Position numbers and translations under genes: made by a program
Part shown: positions 32,835 to 44,349 of the stretch, piece by piece
How positions within the stretch are numbered: position 1 is the first letter of the stretch
Layout of the letters: each line of letters opens with the position of its first letter
Notes under the pieces: model-generated
Databases searched by the model: none
Seen by the model: only the letters and a program-made list of their open reading frames with translations
Told to the model about the DNA's origin: nothing
From: Tilletiopsis washingtonensis
Lineage: Eukaryota; Basidiomycota; Exobasidiomycetes; Entylomatales
DNA: 64,000 nucleotides
Direction of reading: 5' to 3'
NCBI RefSeq assembly: GCF_003144115.1
Contig: NW_020312017.1
Span: 116,845-180,844 of the forward strand

Positions 32835-33398
32835 TGCTGCGCGAGAAGAGGGGGGAAAGGGGGTGGAGGTGGGAGAGGGAGGTGGGACGTGCGCGCGGCG
32901 AGACGTGCTTCCAACACCGCTTGCCGCGGGCGCGGAAAGGGAGCGGGCGCGACGCCCCTTCTTCCCGTGCCGCCTTCGCTGCTCGCCGCTTCCCCCGCAG
33001 CCGCTGCACGCTGAACTCTGACTCCGCTCCGCCACAACCGTCGGTCGCCATCGAAGACTCGCGCTCACTTCACACGTCAACAGCACGCACGATCTCCGGG
33101 GCTCCGAAAGGTATCTCATGCGGCATCAGCTCGAGGCAGGAGGTTGTACAACGCAGCACAGCCGACATAGGGGTGATGCGACCGCGTCGTGCCAGCACAA
33201 GAGCGAGCGCCGCGTTCCAGGGGATCCAGGGGGATGAGAGAAGGCAGGTGTACAGCAGTGCCCGAGACGCATGATCTGCGTAGGTGTATGGATGCAGGAT
33301 GTCGGGGCAGCTCGCTCGGCCAGCGTCGGATGCATGTGTGGGCGACGCCGCGCCGGGCAAGGGGGGTATGGAAGGGCGAAGAGAGGAGAGAAGGGGCC
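32835..33398. promoter_or_regulatory. Intergenic region upstream of GMF, downstream of the zinc-cluster gene
   Basis: 564 nt between two minus-strand genes. The part next to GMF is purine-rich (GA repeats on the plus strand). No additional gene recognised. Confidence 0.5.
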
Positions 33399-35892
33399 TC
33401 AGAAAGTGGCACCGAGCGGCGCCACGGGCAGCAGCGTCACGACGCCCATGATGGGCAGCGAGTTGCCGTCGGTGACGACCTGGAAGGACACGGCGCACGG
33501 CAGCTCGCACAGCTGTGGCGGGCCCGACGCCACGGCGCCCGACAGTGGCTGCGGCAGGGCTGGCTGGGCAATGACGACGCGGCCGGCGGCGCGGATGACC
33601 TCGTTGGAGCGTGGACCTTGCAGAACCTGCGCGTATCGCTGGCGAGAGAGAGGGTGTCAACATAGCTCGCCAGAGTCGCAGACGAGGATGGCCTCACCTC
33701 GTACACATACGCCGCCAGGTCGGCGCTGAAGACATCCGTGAGGCCGGCTCGGTTGGGATGCAGCTGCGAGGCGTCGAGCTGGAGCATGTCGAGCAGATGT
33801 GAGTTTGCATCTGTGTGATGTGGTCAGCGCTGCGCTGAACGAGAGAGCCAGCTCTGCTAGGCGGGAACGCACCACAAATGTCGCCCCAGCGCTTCACCAG
33901 CAGCATCGGCGCCGACACGCTCTCGAGCACGGCGTGCTTGTAGTGCGCATACACGCGCGCAAAGTCAAAGTCCTGCCGTCGGCGTTCGGCCTCGTCGAGG
34001 CCCATCGTGCGCGGCTGGATCACGGAGCGCAGGCCCTCGACGGCCGCGAGCATGCGGCTGCGATGCGAGGGCGTCCAGGAGCTCGAGAGCGTGCCGCGCT
34101 CCAGCCAGCCCTTGAGACGCTCGTACTCGGTGTTTTCCCACGGCAGCGGCGCCAGGGCCTCCTGCATCGGCAGGCCGCTGGCCATGGGCTGCTTGCCCGG
34201 CAGCTTGAGGTTGAACGCGACGGGCTGTTGCGGCAGCAGACCGTCGCTGAAGCTGTGCAGCGAGTCGCCGGCACGGCCCATCTCCGCCGCGTCGGCTGCC
34301 GCGTGGAGCGCAGGCGCAATGGGCTGCAACGTGCCGTCGGCCAGGCGGAAGCATCCGACGGGTGTCAGCAGCGGCTGCTGGTGGTATGCTGACGTCTCGT
34401 CTGCATGGCCCGGCTGTCGACCCTCGTTCTGCCCGGCCGCGCCCTGCGCATTGGCCTCCTTCAAGAACGTCTCGAACGGCGTTAGGCCGCCCATGAGGCT
34501 ATGTCCGGGCGTGACGCCACTGCCGCCGGGAAAAGAAGCCCAGAAGAGCTCGCCGGCTGGAATGTGCAGGTCGCCGCCGGGCGAGAGCTGTCCCAGGTTG
34601 AGAAGCGGGCCGGCATCGTGGTGCGAGTCATCTCCGGCCAAGCCAGGCACGGAGAACGTATGCCCCGTGACGGCGGATGCATGGCCCAGTGACCGCGGCA
34701 GTGCGATCGTCGATGAGCTGGGCGATGAGGTGACCGAGTCGAAGCCCGGCACTCGTAGCAGCCGCGCTGCATGCGAAGAGGTGCGAGCTGGAATGCTCGG
34801 CCCTGGATCGACTCGCAGCGTGGACTCCTCGCCGCCGTTCATCGTCGCTCGTCGAGCAGCCTTGATTGCCTTCTTAGGACTGGCTGGTAGCGTGCTCGAG
34901 GAAGCCACGGCAGCTGTCGTGCTGCTCGATGGTGGACTGAGCGACTTCTTGGGCCGCACAGACGCCGCACTGTGGCTCCGTGGCTTGCCCTTCTTGGTGG
35001 CTGGTGCAGCGGCAACAGGCGTGACTGTCGATGAAGACGCAGAGGCCGTGACGCCGGCTGGCTCCTCATCCGCGCACATGTGTGGGATGCCCCGCTTGAC
35101 GCAGCGCCGGCATGGCCGCTCCTCGTCGCAGGTCATGTGGGAACGCTTGCAGAACAGACAGGCCTTGGCGACCTTGGAGCGCAGACGGTCAGCAAGCAGC
35201 CTTGGTGACACGGACACGATGCTCACCTTCTTGACCTTCTTCCGCTTCCCACTCTCTTCTTCCAGCGCTGACGCGCCTGCTGACGTGCCAGCGTCAGAGC
35301 TCCGATGTGCTGCCTGCCTGGTAGCGATGCACTCACCTGGCGGCGCCATATCCGCCTCGCCTTTGCTCCACTTGCGCTTCGGCGGCGAGGCGACGGTGGC
35401 ATCGCGCGAAGTCTCGCGCGGCTGCGGCTTGATCTCCGCCAGCGAGATGCCACCGAGGTCCTGCAGATAGCGGAAGAGCTTCCTTGGCCGGCCCCGGCGC
35501 GTCAGGCCGCGGACGGCTGTCTCCGTTGCCGAGCCATCGGTGCTCGGCTTTGCCGCCGCCTTGCGAGCCTTCGACGAGGCACCAGCATCCGCCGCACCGC
35601 TTGGCTTCGACGGACCTGCCTGATTTGCGTCGGCCATCTCCTCATCCTCATCGTCTTCCTCCTCTCCGTCGCTGTCGGACTGCTGCTCCAATACCTCGTC
35701 GCCGTCATCGCTGTCCTCCTCTCCCTCCTCATCCGGCATGCCTGGCAGGCGAGCAAAGGCGAGGCCACTGCCAATCTTGCCAAACGGCAGCTCGAACGGC
35801 GAGTCTTCGGGCGTCGGCGGCTGCGCCGAGGACGCGGATGACGCTGTCGTGCCGCTGCTGTAGCTGTCACTGCGCGGCGGCGGCGCGAGCAT
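33399..35892 (-). CDS. ERT1/AcuK-type Zn(II)2Cys6 transcription factor with PAS-like C-terminus
   Basis: Five exons (35892-35337, 35279-35227, 35172-33873, 33810-33698, 33638-33399) give 753 aa. The zinc cluster is at residues 208-236: CLFCKRSHMTCDEERPCRRC then C236. Its spacing CX2CX6CX5CX2CX8C is that of the Ert1/AcuK/Gsm1 regulators of gluconeogenesis and non-fermentable carbon use, not of Gal4. The C-terminal part (DFARVYAHYKHAVLESVSAP, WGDICDANSHLLDMLQLD, CAVSFQVVTDGNSLPIMGVV) looks like the PAS-like domain found in these proteins. An acidic N-terminal region could be an activation domain. Introns 1 and 2 (57 and 54 nt) contain no stop and are multiples of three; intron 2 abuts the zinc cluster. 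The carbon role is inferred from family only. Confidence 0.82.
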
Positions 35893-38698
35893 GACGGGCC
35901 ACTGCAGTGATCAGCGCTGATCAGAGGAGTGGACGGCGAGTGGGGGCCTGAGTGCTGGGTGGGCGGCGAGGCGTGGCGGAGGTGGGAGTGGTGGTCAAGT
36001 CGCAAGCACAAGCGAGAGGCTGGAGAGTGCAGACTGCAAAGCGGAAAGCGGCACCGAGACGCCAACCAGCACTGCAGCGGCAATGTCGAGGCCGGCGAGC
36101 AGGCACTTTGGCCGCTGCTCGAGAGCTCGGCGGATAGGAGAGCGCCACGGCCGACGGGCGCCACTGGACTGGATGCTGGGATGTGCAAGAGGCCGAGCAA
36201 GGTGTGCAAGGGCACCGACAGGGCAGGTGCACCTCGACAGCGAGGTGGCCTTCGCCGTTCGGGAGCTCGCGTCGCAATGCAGCAGCAGCAAGACATTGCG
36301 GCGCTATCGCCCGGCGCTCCCTCGACCGCATGTTGCGCCTTCTGCTCTCAGCGTGCAGCAGCAGCAGTACTCTCCTCCGAAGGCAGCGCAGCAGCACGGC
36401 GAGCTTCGAGGTGCGGGGAACGGCAGACAGAGAGTGTCTCCGATAGTGCCTGCGCCGCTGCCCTCTCGCATCCCCTCCGCGGCCGGCGGAGGCCCATGCG
36501 CCTGCCGCGGGAGCGCTGGCCCTCCGCACCACGCCCAGAGTGTCTCACTCATGACGCCGTGCCTGCAGCCAGCTCTGGCGCCGCTGGATGGTGTCCAGCA
36601 GGGTCCAGCTGCCGGACGGGCAGGGCGGGCAGCATGCCTGCGCAGGATCGCTGTGCATGACTGCTCGAGGGCCCCACGGACAGGGCATCGCGGCCGGCAC
36701 AACAGAGAGCCAAGTCCGTGCATCCGGCCTGCATGTGGTGCGGCCGGTGAAAGAGAGGCGCAGGTGCAGCACGCAGGACAACGACGAGCAGCTCGAGATG
36801 CAGGGTGCTGCCCGTGGGCGAGTGCCGTGCCCTTTCAGCAGGAAGGAGGCCTGCGGGCATTCTGCTGCCGCTTCTAGCTGCGCCATCTCGACCTCCGTCT
36901 CCCGACACAAGCGCCGTCTCGCACATCGCAAATTTTGGCGCAGTGCATCCCCTTCCTCGTCCCTCGCAGTGCCCCTCGGAGGGGTGCGGCGCGCCGCGGT
37001 TCGGCCGCCCTTGTGAGAGCAGGCCGACGCCTTTTGAAAGGTCGATGCGCTGCTCAAGGTTGCTGCTGCAGTTGTGCCGGCGGCGGTCGAAGCGGACCTT
37101 TCTCCTCGCGCTGCCGCGCGCCGCTGGGCTGGGCAGCACGAGGATCGCTGCTGCAGCGCGACAGCACGGCCGCGATGCTGGTGCTGCGCTGGGAACAGCA
37201 AGAGAGAGCGCCGAGGCAGCGCTCCTGGCGCTGCAGCTTAGCGCCGCGCACCGGCAGCCGAGTCCGGCAGGTGCTTTGGCCGAGGCGCCCATGTGACGGC
37301 GGGCATCGCCGGGGCTGCAAGTCAGGCACCTGGCGCTCGCTGCGCATCGCAGCGGAGTGCTGGGCGGAGCCCTGGGCGCGGGAGTGGCGCACGGTGGGAG
37401 AGAGGGTCAAGCTGAGGTCGCCGACACGCCACGGCCGCCACCGCCCTCGTGCCTGCTTGTGCTCGCCGCCATGCGCAGCGCATGGCCGCTGTGGAGATGC
37501 GGGGAAGGCGCTCCTGCTGCTGACACTCGAGCAGGCGGCGATGGCTGGCCTCGCAGCCGCAGATCGGCTGCCATGCTGGGTTGGATGCCATGCCATGCCG
37601 CCTTGTTTGCACGGGCGCCACACGGCAGCACCGTGAGAAAAGCCAGCCGGCCGCTCTGCCGCCATCCTTGCTGGATGCGCCTTTCGAGGAGCCCTACTGC
37701 GCACCTAAATTTGGGTGCGGCTCAACGAGCTCGGCCAGGAGGTCAGATTTCAAATCTTGCCGGCAGGGCTGCTGCAGCGACGATCGCTTCCACGCGCGTG
37801 CGGATGCGGCGCAGCGTGGGCAGAGGCAGCTGCAGAGGGCGCGATCCAGTCAGAGGTGATCGGCGCAGCAGCTCGGTGTCCGCGCTGCCATCGGACTTGG
37901 CGGCATCCGCCTCGGCCAACGCCGCACTGAGCCCTGGCTAATTTCGAGCCCTGTCGCGCGAGACCGCCTCCCCGAGGAGCCTGGATGCTCTTCGCTTGGG
38001 CGCTCCGCCTTGGCCGCCCCAAAGCCTCGCATGAAGAGGGGCTGAAACGACTCGCTGAATTGCGTCGAGGCAAGGTCGCGCGAGCAGGGCAGCCAGTTGC
38101 TGGAGCCTGTCGCCGAGGGCAAGCTGCCACCTCCCTGCCGACGGATCCGAGAGGGCTCATGCTGCGCGGGTCTCTCGCTCGGCTGCATCCTGCGCAATAA
38201 AGAATTGCCTCACTGTCCATTCCGCTGCATGCAGCACGGTGCCTGAGTCGTCGGAGAGCATCGCTCATGTCGAGAGCGCTTGCGGAGCTGCAAGCGCGCG
38301 CTCGGCCACCTGCAATGCCCTGCACGACGCCGCCGCCGCTGACGCCGACGCGCACGGATGTCGCTGCAGACGCTTGACCATGCCTCCACCGTGCGAGCTC
38401 TCTCTCGCATGTCAGACCCCTCTGCATCCTGGGTCTTGGGAGCTGTCAGACTATCGCATCCGCCGGAAGGAGCAGAGGGCGTCAGCGCGGCAAGAAGGCG
38501 TGCTCCAAATATAGAGGCGTCGACCGGCGTCGGCGAGTCGCAGGCGCACCAAAGACGACCTCGCGGGTGACCTCGCGAGCCGCCGCGTGGCCTCTGGTGA
38601 GCTGGAAGTTGCGTCGAGCGGCTGGTATCATCTCGTCAGCTCTGACTGCCGTCGCAATCCATCAGCAAGCCGAATTGTTGTCCAGCGGCTGCCAGAAA
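35893..38698. promoter_or_regulatory. Long intergenic region upstream of the zinc-cluster gene
   Basis: About 2.8 kb with no convincing gene on either strand, the longest such stretch here. It has a perfect palindrome at 35908-35923, a perfect 13-nt inverted repeat AGATTTCAAATCT near 37744, an imperfect one (GCACCTAAATTTGGGTGC) near 37698, and an AATAAA at 38197 in otherwise GC-rich DNA. Most likely it is an extended promoter for the transcription factor; a non-coding transcript cannot be excluded. Confidence 0.5.
35908..35923. promoter_or_regulatory. Perfect 16-bp palindrome beside the zinc-cluster start codon
   Basis: TGATCAGCGCTGATCA reads the same on both strands and contains two TGATCA half-sites. 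It lies 15 nt upstream of the ATG at 35892, so it is either an operator-like site or a 5' UTR hairpin. Binding factor unknown. Confidence 0.6.
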
Positions 38699-38990
38699 AT
38701 GGACGACATCGAGGTGAGGCAGGCACACGGATAAGGCAGGTGCAGGGGCGTGTGTGATGTGATGCCCCGGCGTGGGAGCGGCAATCAGGCGCAGCATCAC
38801 ATCACAGCCGCCGTCGCGCGCCATGCAGGGGCCAGCCGCCGGCCGCGCCAATCTCGACTGCGCAGCAGCATCTCGCCTCGTCCAACACCTCCACACCCTC
38901 GCCCGCGCCGCCTGCCGTCTTCGCCTCGCTGCAGATCCGACGACTGCCCCGCTCTGCGCTCTCTCCTGCGCCAGTGGCAGCGGACGTTGA
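38699..38990 (+). CDS. Possible small two-exon gene
   Basis: ATG at 38699 in an AAAATGG context begins a 15-nt exon (MDDIE) followed by GTGAGG; a CACAG acceptor ends at 38807 and a 183-nt exon runs to TGA 38988-38990, giving 65 aa (ending in a stretch with LDCAAASRLVQHLHTLARAA). The second exon has mostly G/C third positions and a helix-like composition. I recognise no family. It ends 101 nt before the HSV2 start, so it could also be HSV2 leader sequence that is open by chance. Confidence 0.2.
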
Positions 38991-39091
38991 AGCAGCGAGT
39001 GGGCGCGGCCTCGCTCTCAGGCGCTCTCGCCCCACTCCTCTGACGCTCGGCGGAGCGGCGCCGCTGACCGCGCCACCCACACTCTGGCACG

Positions 39092-41883
39092 ATGAATCTG
39101 CCACGACACACGCTCTCATCGTCCGTCGCTTCGCCAGCGTTTGTCTCCGCTCACTTCTGCGCCGCCGAGACGTCAAGGCAGGGCGCTATCAGCGCGGCTG
39201 CGGCACCTCCACTTGGCAGAGCAGCGGTCGCGCTCGGCCCCCGAGAGCCAGCCCAAGCTGCGGAGCCGGATAGCCATGCGGCTGGACGGGACGGCGATGT
39301 AGAGGGCGCGTCGAACCTCTTCGCCTGCGCCACAAGCTCGGGCTTCTTCGTGGCGCAGGCGGCACCGCTAAAGATCGTAGCTCGCCGAGGTGAGTGCCGT
39401 GCAGCGAGCGGAGTGCGAGGAGGGCGCAGTCTCGCTGCCGGCGGAGCACAGTACTGACTGAGATGAGCATCACAGACTTCCCGGCTGCTCACGGCGGGCT
39501 CAGCCATGCAGCAGCTGTCGATGACAGCTCGCTGCTGGTCCTGGTCGGTGGAGGGCGAGTGCCGCGCTTTGCGCCGAATAAGGTCGTGCTTTGGGACGAG
39601 GCCGCCGAGGTGGTCTCCTCGAGGAAGCCGCCAGAACCAGCACAGACTGCGTACGCCTCGTCTTCGACTCAGGCCTCTACGGTCTTCTCTGCCGGCTCAG
39701 GCATCGACCGCGAGAGCCTGTCCGGTCGCGTAGATGCCAGCCAGCATGCAGCACCGCAGCGCGACGGCCACGGCAAGACTGCGGATCGGCTGACGGAAGC
39801 GGAGAGGCGCATACAAGACTGGCGCAGTACGGCGGACAGCAGGCGATCTTCGGCCAAGGGCAAGGCGCGCGCAGTCGACCCAGACGAGCTCGAGAACGAC
39901 GACAGCCGCACAAGTGCATCGGTTGCGAGCCCGACAGCCTCGCTCGCGTCCTCGAGGCTGTCAGTAGCCTCATCCGCCAGCGCGCACGAGCTGTCCCAGT
40001 CGCTCTTCGACAGAGACGCCTTTGCGTATGAGGACGATCGGGACGAGCGCTCCATAGCTGCGAGCTCAGCGGGCCTCGACGACCCTTTCGCCGTCACGCC
40101 TCCACGACAGCAGTCGCCTGCTGCGGCTCGCACGCCTCGTGACGAAGCTGCGCCTGCCGCTCGCTCGGGTTTTGAGCCGCAGGCATCTTCTGCGCAGTCG
40201 CCGCGAGCGCGCAACTCGCGTCCACCACTCAGCCCAGTCGACAATGTCGTGCGCACCGAGCGTCAGGACGCCGCGAGCACAGCAGAGCGGCCTGCTGCAG
40301 TGGCGAGACGAGGAAGAGAGGTGGCCGAGCTGGAGTTCGCCGAGGCGGTCAGCGGCATTTGCGTGCGCTCGTTCAACCTTCAAGCGCAAGCGACGGAGAA
40401 TGAGGCGGCGACGCGAGCTTCGAGCGATGCTCGCCGTAAGCCGAACTTTGCCGACGGCGCTGCTTCGCGCGACCGGGCTCGAGTGGACAAGGCTGTGATA
40501 CTGGCTGTGCTCCTCCGGAAGCGAGCAGTGATCTTCGAGCTGGTGCCCGGTACTGAAGCCGGTGCCTCGCTCGAGATCCGTCAGCGCGCGTCGACGGAGA
40601 TCAGCGAGCAGGGCACGGGTGAGTCTGTCTTGAGCCGTGACGCCCTGCTCGTGCTAACGCGATCGCCATCAGCAGGCTTGGCGGCACTCGCGCCCTTTCC
40701 TGGTCGCAGCTCAGCGCTCTTGGCCTTGCCCGGACGACAAGCAGGCCACGTGCAGCTCCTGCGCATCCCACTACAGTCGTCGCGCTCATCTGCAGCTGGA
40801 GCCACGAGCATTCTTGCAGCGCACAGTGCACCTCTAGCCGCGCTCTGCCTCTCGCCATGCGGTACATTGCTAGCGACGGCCTCGAAGCGCGGAACACTAG
40901 TGCGCATCTGGTCTACCGTCAAGCCGGCCAGCAACGGCAGCGGCCGACCACAGGTCGTTGCGACGCTGCTGCGCGAGCTTCGCCGCGGCACCGACCCGGC
41001 GCGCATCTTGAGCATGGCCTTTGCGCCCGACCGCAGCTCGATCGCAGCTGCAAGCGAGAAGGGCACGGTGCATATCTTCAACCTACGTGCCGCAGCTGCG
41101 GTGCCAAGCGACGGAGCGCGACCACCAGCATCGCCCGGCAAGGCCTTCGGGCTCAGCAAGGGTGCCAACCGCTTCCTTCCCGCGGCGCTCGGCGACATTG
41201 CATCTGCGATACCCGCCTCGATGATGCCGCGCTACTTCCAATCGACATGGTCCGTAGCGCAGTACCGCATTCCCCTGCGCAGCTTCTCGGCGCAGGGTGC
41301 CGCTGCTCTGACGCGCCCAACACGCACCAAGAAGGACTCGAGCGGCGACTCCTCCTCGACGGCGCCGGTGGGCGGTGGCGGCGCGCGCAGCACCGAAGGT
41401 GCCTGGGCCACGATGCTGGGCCGCGTCGACGACGTGAGGCGAGGCGAGCCCGGTGCGGAGGAGCGAGTCTTTCTCGCTTGGGTCCGTGCACCTCCTGCAG
41501 CCGACGCCAAGGCGGGCGCAGCATCCGCCAGCAGGACGTCGCGGCGCGAGGCTCCTCCGCTCGAGGCAGCGACGCAAGGCGGAGCGTTCCACCTCCTTGC
41601 GCTCACGACGTCGGGCGGCTACTACCGCATCTCGCTCAACGCCGACGACGCGCAGAGCGGCTCGCAGCGTGGCACTCCGCAACGCCGCTCCAGCGAGGAC
41701 CTGCATGAGGCGTCCGCATCGGCCGTGCTCGACATGTACCGCGAGGACGAGGCGGCAAGCGCTGCTGAAGCGGCATCAGCGGCATCGGCGGCCAAGCGCA
41801 AGGCGCGCCAGACGCCAGAGGAGAAGGGCTGTCACCTCGAGGAATTCCGCACCTTTGGCGCCGCCGAGTCGGACTGGAGCTAG
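39092..41883 (+). CDS. HSV2: PROPPIN WD40 protein, Hsv2/WDR45 type
   Basis: Two exons (39092-39389, 39476-41883) give 901 aa, about twice the usual length. PROPPINs are seven-bladed propellers that bind PI3P and PI(3,5)P2 on endosomes and autophagic membranes. Landmarks are NLFACATSSGFFVAQAAPLK, LLVLVGGGRVPRFAPNKVVL, GREVAELEFAEAVSGICVRS, ILAAHSAPLAALCLSPCGTL, LLATASKRGTLVRIWS, and the lipid-binding motif LRELRRGTDPARI (LRRG about residues 601-604, the variant of WDR45/WDR45B and not the FRRG of Atg18). AAASEKGTVHIFNL follows. Roughly 200 residues of Ser/Ala/Arg-rich sequence are inserted between the first blade and GREVAELEF, and other loops are long. The last residues may be disordered. Confidence 0.87.
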
Positions 41884-42381
41884 GCCGATGCGCGCAATCA
41901 CAGTCTTCAGCACATTTCACGATCGGGCGGATAGGGCAGAGAGATGGTTCAGTGGCGATCCTGGCGGACCTAGAGGTGCAGCAGCGAAGCACACTAGAAT
42001 CGGACTGGGGCGGGCTAGAGCAGGAACACTAGTACAGGGAGCCCGTGCTGGGTCGGAGTACAAGGAGCAGGACGCGGAGAGAGACAGCGAGAGAGGCGGG
42101 CTAGAGAAGACTGGAGAGGGGGCTATGTGCGAGGGCGTCGCGCGAGCCAGGAGGTGTGCTCGGGAGAAAGACGCGCGGGCAAAGAGGAGAGGAGTTTCGA
42201 AAGGGAAGAGAAGGAGACGTGCGGCGGATGGGCCGCTTGCGGGGTGATGTAGCGCCACGAAAGAGGTGTGGGAGCATGGTAATCTTGCAGTTGTGGTGGA
42301 GAGGAGACTCGTAGGCATAGAGGCCAGGCCCGACGGCGAGCTGGTCGCGCGCGCGTTGGGCACCGGGTGGCGACTGCGCGC
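41884..42381. other. Convergent 3' region, HSV2 / HMG-box gene
   Basis: 498 nt, purine-rich on the plus strand (repeated GAGAGA around 42075-42130). No gene recognised. Confidence 0.55.
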
Positions 42382-44349
42382 TCAGGCGTCGACCTTGAAC
42401 GGCTCCTCCGGGAAGCCGTCGCCGAAGCCATCGATCTTGAAGTCCGACGGGTCAGCCATGGCGCCCATGTGGTCGTCCTCATCGTCGTCGTCGCCCGACG
42501 TGGCCGTCGAGGCACGCTTGGTGCCGCCGCCGCGCTTCGTCTTGGCTGCCGGCTCGATGCCGTGCGTCGTCTCGTACTCGCGACGCTGGCGCTCGTACTC
42601 GGCCTTGTCGGCATCGGCGCGCTCGAGGTAGGGCTGCTTCTCCGTCTCGGAGAGACTGCGCCACTTGGCAGCAGCGAGCACGCTCTGCTTCGTCGTCTCC
42701 GACTCGCCCTCGAAGACCTGCTGCATCATGGCCGGGTCGGCACGGATGGCACGCAGGAAGAGGAAGTAGGCACTGAGCGGCTTCTTGGGCGCGTGCGGGT
42801 CCTTGAGGTTGCCCTTGCGGCTCTTGCCTGCCTTGCGCTGCGCCGTGCGGAATGCGTTCTCCTGCTTGATGTCCTCGGGCGTGAGGGTCTCACGCCACGC
42901 CTCCATGTCCTTCTCCCACTCGGCCTTGAGCTCGAGCGACCGCTCCTGGAACCGCTGTGTGGTAGGGTGGGTTAGCGAGGTGCTGCAGAGTAGAGCCTTC
43001 GCGCGTGACGCACCTTCTTGGCCGAGTCGGGCAGCGCAGCGTAGCGCTGGCCGGCGTCCTTGGCGACGTGCGCGACGTTGAGGCGCTCGCCAGGCTGGTT
43101 GACTTTCATCTTCTGCAGCTCCTCGGTAAAGTAGACCTGCCACGCCGACGGCGCCTGCTTCGGCGGCTTGAGCTTCGAGCGCAGCACAGCGGGCTTGGCG
43201 GCTGTGGGCGAAGTGTGAGACACGGTGATGCGGCAGGCTGCGATAGGCAACTCACGCTTCTCCTCCTTCTCCTTCTTGGCCTTCTTCGCGGGCGCAGCGG
43301 CCGGAGCCGGGGCCGGGACCTCGTACGGCGCAGCGCGCTTCGACTTGGCCGCGCCCTTGGCGGGCTTCTCGGCGGCCGGCGCCTTGGGCTCCTTCTCCTT
43401 GGCGGCCTTCTTGGTTCCCTTGGAGCGCGACGGGCCCGCAGAGCTCGCCGTCTCGGCACGCGCCGTCGTGGCAGCCGGTGCCGTCACGGCAGCAGCGGGC
43501 GAGGCCGCAGCCGGAGCGGCGCCAGCCTGTCCGAGCGTGCCGACGTTGTGCATGCCGGCGCCGACCTGCGGGTAGTGGCCGTACGCGCCGGCGTGGTGCG
43601 CCGCCTGCTGATGGCCGTACGGGTGCTGCTGGGCGCCCGGGTAGCCCGCGTGTGCGCCATACTGGTGCTGCTGGTGCGCCGCGAGGTGCTGCTGGCCGTG
43701 GTGGCCGTAGTAGCCGGGCTGCTGGTAGCTCTGGCCGTACTGGCTGGCGTACGCGTTCTGGCCGTACGGGTGCGAGCCCGCGGCGGCCGTGCCGGCGGCG
43801 CCGCCGTACATCTGCGGGCTGTGGCCGACCATGCGCGGCGAGCGGTGCTGGCCGTCGTACGAGTGGTGCGACGCGTCGGTGCCGGCGGCAGCCGCAGCGC
43901 CCGTCGACGCGTGCGAGCCGTAGCTACCGGCGATGGGCGGCAGGTGCATGTAGTGCGAGCTGCTGCCGGCGCTGTCCATGCTCATGTTGCGCGAGTGAGC
44001 GTCCATGCCGGTCATCTGGAGCATGTGTCAGTACGCGTCGGCAAAGAATAAGGGCCAGTGCGCCTCCGGCGGAGGCCCATCACGCCCAAGACGCGTCGAA
44101 GAGACGGCGACGACGCGTCCGAGGCCATCGACGACGAGCACCCCTGCATCCACCACCACACGCGCGCTCGCGACTCACCACGGCCGGGTTGAAGAACTGC
44201 TGGTGGCCAGCCGTGTCCTGGGTGCCGTAGGCGTGGCTCTGGTGGGCGCCGCCGTACGAGGGCGTGCTGCCGGCGGTGCCGGACGGGTGCTGCATGCGGC
44301 GCTGCTGCGCGTTGGCGGCTGCCTGCAGAGGCGAGGGCACGGGATCCAT
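42382..44349 (-). CDS. Two-HMG-box DNA-binding protein
   Basis: Four coding exons (44349-44179, 44015-43256, 43201-43014, 42954-42382) give 563 aa. The N-terminal half is a low-complexity Tyr/His/Gln/Gly/Ala-rich segment with many YG and HQ pairs, then a Lys/Ala/Pro-rich basic stretch. HMG box 1 begins near residue 323 (LKPPKQAPSAWQVYFTEELQ) and box 2 near 425 (DPHAPKKPLSAYFLFLRAIR to EYERQRREYE). The C-terminus is acidic (SGDDDDEDDHMGAM). This layout fits a nuclear high-mobility-group architectural or transcription factor. The ATG lies immediately after a CCTCCGCAG acceptor, so at least one exon lies upstream; a 25-nt stretch at about 44485-44509 with good splice sites is a candidate. Confidence 0.85.

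Noticed and set aside
37690-37760. AT-containing inverted repeats (AAATTT and AGATTTCAAATCT) as a mobile-element end or tRNA remnant
   Set aside because: No target duplication, second end or transposase nearby; kept only as a note on the intergenic region.
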